From positions 183,414,807 to 183,478,806 of the forward strand of contig JAUPFV010000004.1 of NCBI GenBank assembly GCA_036936605.1: a DNA stretch of 64,000 nucleotides. Direction: 5' to 3'. Each line of letters opens with the position of its first letter. Position 1 is the first letter of the stretch. Shown one piece after another: positions 23,720 through 32,932 of this stretch. This stretch comes from Limnanthes douglasii subsp. nivea (Eukaryota > Streptophyta > Magnoliopsida > Brassicales > Limnanthaceae). Made by a program: the position numbers and the translations under genes. The notes under the pieces are model-generated. The model made no database searches. It saw only the letters and a list, made by a program, of their open reading frames with translations, and had not been told where the DNA came from.

Positions 23720-25089
23720 GGGCAACGCTAAACCGAGACCCGTTTTGGTTATAATGAGACCCCGTTATAATGAGACCTTCTTCAGCTATAATGAGACCCT
23801 AAATTTTACTAAAATACCCTTAATATATAAACCTTTTTCAGCCTCTCTTTTCTTTTTTCTTTTTTATCAAATTCAAGTTGCAGCTTGCATCTCACCAATC
23901 AAAATTAGAAAATTATTTATGCTCTAATTAATCTCTCTTTTTGGAGAACTCATTTCCTAATCAAAATCAATAATAGCACCCCAAGCAGCAAAGAAAGCAG
24001 AAAAGAAACCGACTGAGAAGAAGGTCGCTGAGAAATATCCCTTGGCCGCCGTAGTAGCTGAGAAGAAACCAAAGGCCAGAAAAAGTTACCAAAAGAAGCT
24101 GGCGCCGGACCTGATAAAAAGAAGAAACGATCCAAGAAAAGCGTCGAGACCTACAAGATCTACATCTTCAATATCTTGAAGCAGGTTCATCCCGATATCG
24201 GTATTTCCAGCAAAGCTATGGGAATCATGAACAGTTTCATCAACATATCTTCGAGAAATTGACTGGTGAGTCTGCGAAGCTTGCGAGGTATAACAAAAAA
24301 CCGACTATCACTTCAAGGGAATCCAGATTGCGGTGAGGTTGATGTTGTCTGGTGAATTGGCTAAACATGCTAAATCTGAAGGAACGATGGTTGTTATAAA
24401 GTTTACAAGTTCTTAGGTCATGGAATTTGAGGATTTAGGGTTTCTGGTTGTACATTTAATTCAAACTTAGAAATTGATATGTTGTTTTCTTTCTTGTGGT
24501 ATTGTTATCTGATTGATGTTTCTGATTTCGCTATTAATCAAAGATCTTAATTTCAAATATTGATTTCTTTGAATTTTTTTTTAAAAAAAAATCAAGATGA
24601 AACAAGATTTCTATTACCATCGGACTGTGAAATATTTTCACAGTTACTAGTTTATTTCTTAATAAAAAATTATACAAATTACTGGGTCCACAGATTACTT
24701 TATTGTAATATAATTCTGTAAAAAAAATTGTCTTTTCGACTAGTGTGATTCATTCTTTTTACGCTAATGAAAAGTCTGAAAGTTCCACAAGGCGATATTA
24801 AAATATAATTAAAAAGTAGAGAGAAGTTTTGTTAAAGAAGAGAAAGAAAGAGAGAAGTCTTGTTAAAGAAGAGGAAGAAAATAGTTAGATTTTAATGTAA
24901 TTCCTTCTTTGGGTATTAGATTAGTTCTAGAGAGAAGTTTGGTTGGAGAAGAGGAAGAAAATTGTTTAGATTTTTGGTCGAAGACTTGTTTTATATGATG
25001 GGTAAGATGGTCATTTTACATAAAGTAAAATATTTTTTTTGATTGAAGGTCTCATTATAGCCAAATGGGGTCTAGATATAACCTTGCCT
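23720..25089. mobile_element. MULE-like TIR element carrying an H2B pseudogene (Pack-MULE candidate)
   Basis: The left end GGGCAACGCTAAACC...GAGACCC...TTATAATGAGACC is matched inverted by the right end (25048-25089), read inward GGCAAGG...TAGACCCC...CTATAATGAGACC. Flanking 9-mers are ATTTTTATT (23711-23719) and TTTTTTATT (25090-25098), 8 of 9 identical. A 9-bp duplication with ends starting GGG is typical of Mutator-like elements. The interior has no transposase but holds a histone H2B pseudogene, the pattern of a Pack-MULE. It was inserted into the left repeat arm. Confidence 0.7.
23973..24416 (+). pseudogene. Histone H2B pseudogene inside the TIR element
   Basis: The reading starts IAPQAAKKAEKKPTEKK, where the initiator ATG has become ATA (23973). 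It continues through the Lys-rich tail, then [41 protein letters not shown] and ends [11 protein letters not shown]...VIKFTSS with TAG at 24414. This is a nearly full-length plant H2B (about 148 codons). At least three single-base losses (in the N-terminal tail, after MNSFI and near the REIQ block) plus the lost start make it non-functional. H2B genes usually lack introns, so capture route (DNA or RNA) cannot be read from structure. Confidence 0.88.
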
Positions 25090-26120
25090 TTTTTTATTTA
25101 CGTTTAAATCATAATAATCAATTTAAATTGAACGTATGATTCACCGTTCAGATTTAATAAATAATACTCATTTCATATTTAACCCATTATTTGCAATTCA
25201 TATATTACGTATGATTCTCAATTCGTATTTAACACATAATTCTCAATTTATATTTAATTCATGATTCTTTGTTCAGATTTAACACATGTTGTGAGTTCGA
25301 ATCTAACCCTTAATTCTTTATTCAATATAACAAATGAATCAGGATTCGTGTTTAAACCATGATTATTTTTTTTAGATTTAACACATGATTATTAGTTTAG
25401 ATTTAACTCATGATTCTCAATTAGTATTTAACCCCTAATTATCAGTTTGTATTTAACTTTGAGTTCAAATGTAACACATGATTTATACATGATTTATAAT
25501 TCAGATTTAACATATGATTCTCAATTGAAATTTAACTGGCGATTCTTAGTTTGTATTTAACTTCTGAGTCACAGTTCGATTCTAACACATGATTTATTAT
25601 TCATATTTAACACATAATACTTAATTCAGATTTAGCACTTGATTCTAAGTTCGCATTTAACCTTTGATTCTTAGTTCGAATTTAACACGATATTCGCGGT
25701 TTATATTTAATTCATGATTTTATATTTAATACATGAATCTTAGTGTCTATTTGATATATGATTTTTAATTTAGATTTAATACATGATTCTCAATTGTGAT
25801 TTAATACATAGTTCTCAATCCGTATTTAATATCAATGATTCTCAGTTTGTATTTTATATCATTCTCAGTTCGTATTTAACGTATGATTCTCAATTCATAA
25901 TTAACCATTGATTCTCAATTCACATTTAACCCATGATTCTTAGTACACATTTAACCATTGATTTTTAGTTCAGATTTAACCCATGATTCTTAGTTTAGAT
26001 TTAAAATATCATTCTCAGTTCGTATTTAAATCTTGATTCTAAGTTTATATTTTACATGATTTTTTATTAGTTTTTAACCAATAAATTATCAGTTTAGTTT
26101 TAACACATGATTTTTTATTC

Positions 26121-26336
26121 GCTTTTGTACTTATATTTTGTTCACATATCTAATTATGCACTCATTTGTTTATTTCAAATACATAATATACAATATATCA
26201 AGTGTAACAATGGTTTGTGTGTTGAATAACTAATTAAATTTGACTTAGTAAACTATAAAAAGTGTAATAAAAGTGTAGAAAGACAAAATTATTTGATAAA
26301 ACACGGTTTGACTCGCTGACACAACAGGCACGACAC
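26121..26336. other. Inner left arm of the foldback, before Tat-2
   Basis: AT-rich DNA leading to GATAAAACACGGTTTGACTC and CTGACACAACAGGCACGACAC. The last part has an inverted counterpart at about 39240-39290. No gene. GACAC at 26332-26336 is the target site duplicated by Tat-2. Confidence 0.55.
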
Positions 26337-26744
26337 TGATGAGTCCGGATTCTGCATGCTCCCCGGACAAGGACAGATCGGTCCAAGGCCTCCGGACCGG
26401 ACAGATCACTTCGAACACTCAGACCATAGGACTGTTCGAACTATGACAAAAGTACTAAAAAACCTAAACACTTCTTGACTAAGCTACTTGCTCTCCTACT
26501 TAGAGCTCATGGGTCTTTGAACATGACCCGGGTCCATTAAACATGACCCGAAAGCCCATAAGGGCCCAAACATTAGGGTATAAATATCCAACCACCTGCA
26601 TTAAGTGTGGGTAATGAGAATTAACTGCTACCAGCCAGCTTAATTATCTCTCTACTCTCTACACTAAATACATAACACCCACATACTACTATTAAACACC
26701 AACCAAATTACAAGCCTACCCTCAGGCGATAATTATCCTCACCA
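26337..26744 (+). repeat. Tat-2 5' LTR
   Basis: Starts TGATGAGTCCGG and ends TATCCTCACCA. A TATA box TATAAATA lies at 26579-26586, about 240 bp in, so transcription should start about 30 bp later. Six transitions separate it from the 3' LTR, two of them turning CCGG of this copy into CTGA of the other. Confidence 0.95.
26579..26586 (+). promoter_or_regulatory. LTR TATA box
   Basis: TATAAATA after a GGG in both LTRs at the same offset. It is the only good TATA match in the LTR and so the likely promoter of the genomic transcript. Confidence 0.6.
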
Positions 26745-26746
26745 AA

Positions 26747-26765
26747 TTGGCGACCACAGTGGGAG
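26747..26765 (+). other. Tat-2 primer-binding site
   Basis: ATTGGCGACCACAGTGGGA begins two bases after the 5' LTR. Position and sequence correspond to the PBS of Tat-1. The exact tRNA was not determined. Confidence 0.7.
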
Positions 26766-26816
26766 AAGAAGGTGCCTGAATCAAGCATTCAAAACCAGCT
26801 AAGAAAGTCTGTCTGA

Positions 26817-29186
26817 ATGAATCCAGACAATCCAGAAGTACCACCAGCTCTGCTCGAAGTGGTGGGAGAGAACGATGAGTACACTATTGAAGAGCGCGAT
26901 AGGCTAAAGGGTGAAATAGAAGCTCTGAGGGAAGAAAAGGCTAAGATGGGCATGAAAGAAAATTCCAAAGCATCAGTTGCTCATCACACCGACAACCCCA
27001 GAGAGCATGAGTCTTCAAAGACTCATGTGAGCACCAAAAAGACTCATGCCAGCTCCAAAAAGTCTCACCGGTCCAAGCCAGTGGAGAGTTCTAACTCAAG
27101 CTCAGAATCTTCTGATAGATCTTCGGACAATGAAGGAGTTGAAAAATCCTTATCCTCTAGCAGCGATGAGGGTCGAACTAGAAAGAAGCAAAAGCAGATC
27201 AAAAAATATTCAAGAAAAAGGGATAGACATGGAAGGATGAAGAAGAATATTGGTAAAGGGTCATCTCACAGCCGGAGGTATGTGGACCGGATGCTGATGG
27301 ATCCCTTCGCTTTTCACGATGAACCAGGTATCTTTGCAACTCCCAATGAGGATACTGTGTTCAATCGTGGAAGAAATTGGAGGCAATCTCCATTATCTTC
27401 TAAAATTATGTCCGGAAACCTCCCTAAGAGGTTTGACAGCACCAAAATAGAGAAGTACGATGGCAGTACCGATCCGGACAACCATCTGGAACAATTTAAA
27501 AACTTCATGATGAACTTTGACGACGATGATAAATTACTTTGTAGGGAATTCTCCCAATCATTTACGGGGAGTGCTCTAAAATGGTACAGCAGCCTGCCTC
27601 AGGGTTGTATTAAAGATTTCGATACTTTTTGGGTAGCCTTTCGAAGGCAGTTTGTAGGGAGTAAAGAGCTAAAGGGCAATGGAGACACAATAATCCATTG
27701 TGCCCAGGAACCAAATGAGTCCTTGAAAGAATATATAAGCCATTTTGTGAACACCAAGAATGGGTTGGCTGATTGCTTCGAACAAATAGCAATAGCATCC
27801 CTAAGACAAGGCTTGAACCCTGGCAACTTGGCTGACTCAGTGACCAGAAAGAAGGTCATGACATGGGGAGGGTTGCTGAATCAGGTTGGAAAACAAATAA
27901 ACGTTGATGAAACAAAGAAAACCAGGGTGCACAGGCAGGTGAGGTCTACCCCGGTGGCACCAAATCCCAATCAGAATCAGCCCGGGAACAAAGCAAGAGA
28001 GACCGGACAGGGGCATGGTAGGGCAAAAGCTCAGTCTCAACCAGCTGCTCCTACTCAAAGTCAGCAATCCAGAAACAAGAGAGGGCCATGGGTCCAACCG
28101 GAGTGGTTTGCAGAATTAAAAGAAAGTGTGTCCACCATTTTTGATAAAACAAAGGAAGAGGTGCATTATCGGAGATCGGCCACATTGCAGTCTCCCAGAG
28201 AGCATCGCAATAACTCTTTTTGCCAATATCACAATGATATTGGTCATACCACTGATGACTGCATAACATTGAAACAAGAAGTTCAGAACTTGATTGAGAG
28301 GGGAAAGCTGGGGGCTTACGTCAAAAGAAGAAGAGGTAACAGGCCTGACAACACTCACCGGGTTGGTCCAAGTAATGCTGCTCCGGAGGGAGCCATGGTC
28401 ATAATTGAAAGGTTTGATGTGGAATCTGAGTACTTGGATCCTGATCCAACTCGAAATATAGTGGGTACAATTGAGGAATGTTCTAGGTCGGTCTCCGGAC
28501 TCATTAAGTTTTTCGAGTCACTTACGATTTTCGGAGAGGACACTATGACAGCTCCTACTGCTTCTTCGAGGAAGAGGCACGTGCATACTTTAGCCTCCCA
28601 GCTAGAAGGAGACATGACTTCCTATCAGTCACAACATTCATTCCCCTTTATTGTTTTTTATGAAGATGATTTAAGAGATATTGCTGGCCCTCATGAGGAT
28701 GATGTTGTCATAGGAGCATCTATTGGGGGCAACGACATAAGACGAATTCTGGTGGATACTGGAAGCTCAGCCAATATCTTTTTCTTAACCACATACAAAA
28801 GAATGAAAAATCCAGTTGTAATTCAGAGTTCGGATAGATCAATTGTGGGCTTTACAGGCAGCTCAGCAGATGTGATCGGAGAGTTCGAAGATGAAGTTCT
28901 ATTGGGCAAGGGCCCTTTCAAGAAAATGGTCAGAATACTCTTTATTGTGGTGGATTGTCCCACTTGCTATAATGCTATTCTGGGGAGGTCTTGGCTCTCT
29001 AGGATGCATGCAGTGGCTTCAACAGTCCACCAGTGCTTGAAATATGCTGTGCAGGGACATGTTTGGAGTCGTCTGGAGCAGTCAAAAGATTGCAAGAGAA
29101 TGTTATGCTACCGCCCTGGCTCCTCGAACGCTGGGGGCAGTCTGTACCAACGAGCAATAGCAGTTTGTGGGGCTTTCTGGGGGTGA
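26817..29186 (+). CDS. gag-pro: Tat-2 gag-protease
   Basis: ATG 26817 opens a 789-codon frame. Residues 1-160 are charged and Ser/Lys-rich. The gag (capsid) core spans about 200-330 with KRFDSTKIEKYDGSTDPDNH and ALKWYSSLP. A zinc-finger-like CQYHNDIGHTTDDC sits near residue 475, and the aspartic protease with the active triad in ILVDTGSSANIFF near 645. The real polyprotein probably continues in the +1 frame from about 29055-29070 (motif SSQKIARECYATAL), so the last ~40 codons here are read out of frame after a one-base indel. Gag would form the particle and the protease would cleave the polyprotein. This part is otherwise open and could still be translated. Confidence 0.9.
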   Translation: MNPDNPEVPPALLEVVGENDEYTIEERDRLKGEIEALREEKAKMGMKENSKASVAHHTDNPREHESSKTHVSTKKTHASSKKSHRSKPVESSNSSSESSDRSSDNEGVEKSLSSSSDEGRTRKKQKQIKKYSRKRDRHGRMKKNIGKGSSHSRRYVDRMLMDPFAFHDEPGIFATPNEDTVFNRGRNWRQSPLSSKIMSGNLPKRFDSTKIEKYDGSTDPDNHLEQFKNFMMNFDDDDKLLCREFSQSFTGSALKWYSSLPQGCIKDFDTFWVAFRRQFVGSKELKGNGDTIIHCAQEPNESLKEYISHFVNTKNGLADCFEQIAIASLRQGLNPGNLADSVTRKKVMTWGGLLNQVGKQINVDETKKTRVHRQVRSTPVAPNPNQNQPGNKARETGQGHGRAKAQSQPAAPTQSQQSRNKRGPWVQPEWFAELKESVSTIFDKTKEEVHYRRSATLQSPREHRNNSFCQYHNDIGHTTDDCITLKQEVQNLIERGKLGAYVKRRRGNRPDNTHRVGPSNAAPEGAMVIIERFDVESEYLDPDPTRNIVGTIEECSRSVSGLIKFFESLTIFGEDTMTAPTASSRKRHVHTLASQLEGDMTSYQSQHSFPFIVFYEDDLRDIAGPHEDDVVIGASIGGNDIRRILVDTGSSANIFFLTTYKRMKNPVVIQSSDRSIVGFTGSSADVIGEFEDEVLLGKGPFKKMVRILFIVVDCPTCYNAILGRSWLSRMHAVASTVHQCLKYAVQGHVWSRLEQSKDCKRMLCYRPGSSNAGGSLYQRAIAVCGAFWG

Positions 29187-32100
29187 GGGTGAAATTGATG
29201 ACCCTAGAGAGACCCCTGGAGTGTTGATACCGGTCGAAGAGGTAGAAACACACTGTTTGGAAGAAGGAAAAAGTGTCAAGATAGGGTCTAAGATGCCACC
29301 CGTTTTGAAAAATGAAATGTTAAAGTTTTTGAAGAACCATCAGCACGTTTTTGCTTGGTGCAATGCTGATGTTACTAGGGTTCCAGCAGAAGTGATATCA
29401 CATCATCTATCCGTCCGGAAAGACATAGCACCAGTAGTTCAAAAGAGGAGACCTTTTTCTAAGGAGAAGGCTGATGTCATTGTGCAAGAGGTTGACATGC
29501 TCACAAAAATGGAGCACATCAAGGAGTCTCAGTATCCTTTGTGGACTGCCAATCCGGTTATGGTAAAGAAGAAAAATTGCAAGTGGCGCATGTGCATTGA
29601 CTTCACAGATCTCAATAGAGCTTGCCCAAAAGATTTGTATCCGGTCCCCCGGATTGATCAGTTAGTAGACTCCACCTCTGGGAACAAGCTGCTTTCCTTT
29701 ATGGATGCCTTCTCCGGATACAATCAGATTCAAGTAGATCCGAAGGATCAAGAGCATACCACATTTGTCACTGACAGAGGTCTTCATTGCTACAAGGTAA
29801 TGCCGTTTGGGTTGAAAAATGCTGGGGCTACTTATCAGAGATTAGTAAACAAAGCTTTTGCTGATCAGATTGGAAGAAATATGGAAGTGTACATTGATGA
29901 CATGATGGTAAAGAGTGTGGATGAGCAATTACACTTGTCCGATCTCCAAGAAACTTTTGCCAACTTGGTAAAAGTGAATTTGAAATTAAACCCAGAAAAA
30001 TGTGTGTTCGGAGTGCAGTCCAGGAAGTTTCTAGGCTATATTATAAGTGAGCATGGAATGCAGGCCGATCCGGACCAGCTCAATGCTCTATTCCAAATTG
30101 AGCCTCCTCGAAATATTAAAGAAGTACAACGGTTAACGGGGAGATTAGCTGCCTTAAACAGATTTATCTCAAGGTCTTCGGATAGGTGTTCCCCTTTCTT
30201 TCAAACCTTGAAGGGTGCAAAAGGATTCAATTGGACCCCACAGTGTGATGAGGATTTCAATGAGATCAAGAAGCACCCGTCCTCCCCCAAAACTTTGTTT
30301 AAGCTAGTTGATGGGGAGACACTCTTCGTATATTTGGCGGTTTCAAGTTGTGCCATCAGTGCTGTGTTGGTAAGGGAGGTCGATGGTCATCCCCATCCAG
30401 TGTACTACATCAGCAAAAGTTTGATAGATGCAGAAAAGCGTTACTTGAAACTCGAAAAATTAGCATTATCCCTGGTGATAGCTGCCAGGAAGACGAGGCC
30501 TTATTTCCAGGCTCATCCCATCATCGTCCGGACTTCTTTTCCCCTGAAGAATGTCCTCCAAAAGGCAGACATTTCAAGCAGAATGACTAAGTGGTCAGTA
30601 GAGTTGGGGGACTTCGACATAGACTTTGCTCCTCGAACAGTAGTCAAGGCCCAAGCTGTGGCTGGATTTTTGGTTGAATTTCACTCCGACAGGGATTCGG
30701 AGCAAACTACTGACATAAAAGATAAAAAAAAGGTATGGATCGTCCGAACAAATGGTGGATCTAGCACTATGGGATGTGGTGCAGGGGTGTGTTTAACTTC
30801 CCCATATGGAGACAAAATGTACCAGGCTATTTGTTTTGCTTTCAGGGCATCTAATAATGAGTCCGAATACAAAGCAGCTATAGCTGGTTTAAAGTTAGCC
30901 TACATTTGTGGGGTCAAGAGGTTCAGGCTACTAATTAACTCCCAGCTTCTTATCCACCATGCCCGAGGCCAATCTGAGGCTAAGAAGGAGCATCTTGTGA
31001 AATATTTACTTCTCCTAAAAAATGAAGCACTCAAGCTTAAAGGTGTTGTCTATGAGCACATACCCCTGGCAGAAAATGAGCTAGTAGACTCGTTAGCAAC
31101 CATAGCATATACGGAGTCATATCCATGGATCCATGTGCTGGAAAGCCCCTCCATTCAACTTAGTAAGGGTAAAGAAGAGGAAATTTTTGAAGTACAAGTG
31201 AAGCAACCTCGAGACTGGAGGTTTCCTCTCTTGCAATATCTCTCCAATGGGATTGTGCCTCCAGAAAAGTCACTAGCCAGAACATTGAAACACAAGGCTC
31301 GTGGTTTTATCATATTGAGAGAAGTTTTGTATAAAAAATCTTACAGTAAACCTCTCCTGCGCTGTTTGGGGGATGAAGAGTCTCAAGTAGTCCTCTCCGA
31401 ATTTCATGATGGTGAGGGATCAGCCCATTGTGGGTTTAAGGCTTTAACAAGAAGAGTTTTACTGTCCGGTTACTATTGGTCATCTATCAGGAAAGATGCT
31501 AAGGAATTGGTAAGAAGGTGTGACCCATGCCAGAGGTACAGCAATGAAATTCATGTCCCAACCATTCCTTTAGAGTCAATTTCTGAGCCTATTCCTTTTG
31601 CTCGTTGGGGTTTGGATTTAGTAGGGCCTCTCCCTGTGGCGTCCGGAGGGCGCAAAACTATAATTGTTGCCATAGACTACTTTTCAAAGTGGATTGAAGC
31701 AGCCCCTCTAGCAGGGACAACATCAAAAGCTGTTATAAAATTCATTTGATCCAACATCTGTTGTAGATTTGGTGTCCCACAAAAGATAACAACAGACAAT
31801 GGGCCATAGTTCGACAATAGGGAAATGAAGAGCTTTTGTGCCTCAAGGGGTATACAACATTGTTTCTCTTCACCTTTCCACCCACAAGCAAATGGGCAAG
31901 TTGAAGTGGCTAATAGAACTATACTGTCCAGTTTAAAGAAGAATTTAGAAGGGGTTGCTGGGAAGTGGCCTAGTTATTTACAAGAGGTTTTATGGGCCTA
32001 CCGGACAACACCTAGAGCTGCAACGCAAGAGTCACCCTTTGCTTTGGTCTATGGGATGGATGCAGTAGCTCCCATAGAAGCAACTCTCCCATCATTTCGT

Positions 32101-32451
32101 GTTCACAACTTCTCCGAACACGCTAACGAGGTGGCAATCAGAGGTCAACTTGATTTGATAGAAGAAAGACGAGTTAAAGCTCACCTTAGAGTTGCACACT
32201 ATCAGGGTTTGATGAGAAGCGGGTTTGCTTCCAAAGTTAAAAGAAGACATTTCCAACCGGGGGACAAGGTATTAAGGAAAGTCTTCTTACACACTAAAGA
32301 AAAGCTGTTCGGAAAGCTGGCCCCAGCTTGGGAGGGTCCGTATATGGTTGTTGAAAGAATTAAACCTGGAACATATTGGTTGGAAGACAAAGATGGAAGA
32401 GTTTTGACTCATCCTTGGAATATCGAGCATCTCCGGATGTACTTGGAGTAG
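29070..32451 (+). pseudogene. pol: Tat-2 pol: RT, RNase H, second RNase H, integrase
   Basis: The frame is open from 29161 to 31746 and from 31810 to 32451. Reverse transcriptase shows MDAFSGYNQIQVDP, MPFGLKNAGATYQ and YIDDMMVKS. RNase H (from ~30310) is followed by a second, archaeal-type RNase H (VWIVRTNGGSSTMG, ~30735). In the second domain two expected catalytic Asp appear as Asn (TNGGS, INSQLL). Integrase has the zinc HHCC region (SAHCGFKA...CDPCQRY), WGLDLVGPLP and NGQVEVAN. In-frame stops are TAG 29158-29160, TGA 31747-31749 and TAG 31807-31809, the last two inside the integrase core. The pol frame is also joined to gag-pro by a frameshift. It would copy and integrate the element; as it stands it cannot. 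Confidence 0.92.
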
Positions 32452-32932
32452 AATTTGTGTAAATATTTACTTGTTTAAACATCCATGTAAATATTTGGGG
32501 GCATACTCTTTCCTCCCTGGTGGCACGGGGAGGTTTTAATGAGGTGTCCGGGCTTTTGAATAAAATTTGATGCCTTCTTAAAAAATTTCCAAGTGTTTTA
32601 AGTTTTGTCCTTTGTCACATTATCCGGATTGAAATAACTAAGGGCTATTTAAACTCTAGCCGGAGAACTTAAACACTCTCACTATGAAATAACTAAAGGC
32701 TATTTAAACTCTAGCCATCAAAATTGGAACAAACGATGAAAGAAGATGAGATTTGTACAAAACAGAAATATTCATTAAAATAACTTAAAATGCCTTGGCC
32801 TTCCAAGGACTTTGGAATTATCAAAACAAAACAAAAACCTATCTGGTCAGATGTCAGACACGATTACAAAAAGAATGCCTTGGCCTTCCAAGGACTTTAG
32901 TCTGAATATAAAGTAAAAAAATGGTTCATAAA
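32452..32932. other. Spacer between convergent pol and antisense gene
   Basis: It holds two duplicated motifs. GAAATAACTAA(G/A)GGCTATTTAA occurs near 32629 and 32685. A 24-bp block with the inverted repeat CCTTGG/CCAAGG occurs at 32790-32813 and 32875-32897. AATAAA at about 32560 could serve as poly(A) signal for the pol-sense transcript. No ORF. Confidence 0.5.

Larger units (their letters stand above)
22385..26120 (+). repeat. Left arm: degenerate ~25-bp tandem repeats
   Basis: Phrases such as ATTTAACACATGATTCTCAG, ATTTAACTCATGATTCTTAG and TTCAGATTTAAC recur throughout, each unit differing by several bases. The array is split by the TIR element at 23720-25089 and continues on both sides of it with the same orientation. 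It encodes nothing. Confidence 0.85.

Noticed and set aside
22385..26120. CRISPR-like array
   Set aside because: The ~25-bp units are head-to-tail, degenerate and without unique spacers, and the genome is a plant nucleus.
27314..28615. Several minus-strand frames of 60-86 codons
   Set aside because: They are antisense shadows of the Tat-2 gag-protease frame, with no domain of their own.
29050..29190. Programmed frameshift between protease and RT in Tat-2
   Set aside because: Plant Ty3/gypsy elements of this kind normally have no shift at this point, no slippery heptamer is evident, and a nonsense TAG lies just downstream, so a simple indel is likelier.
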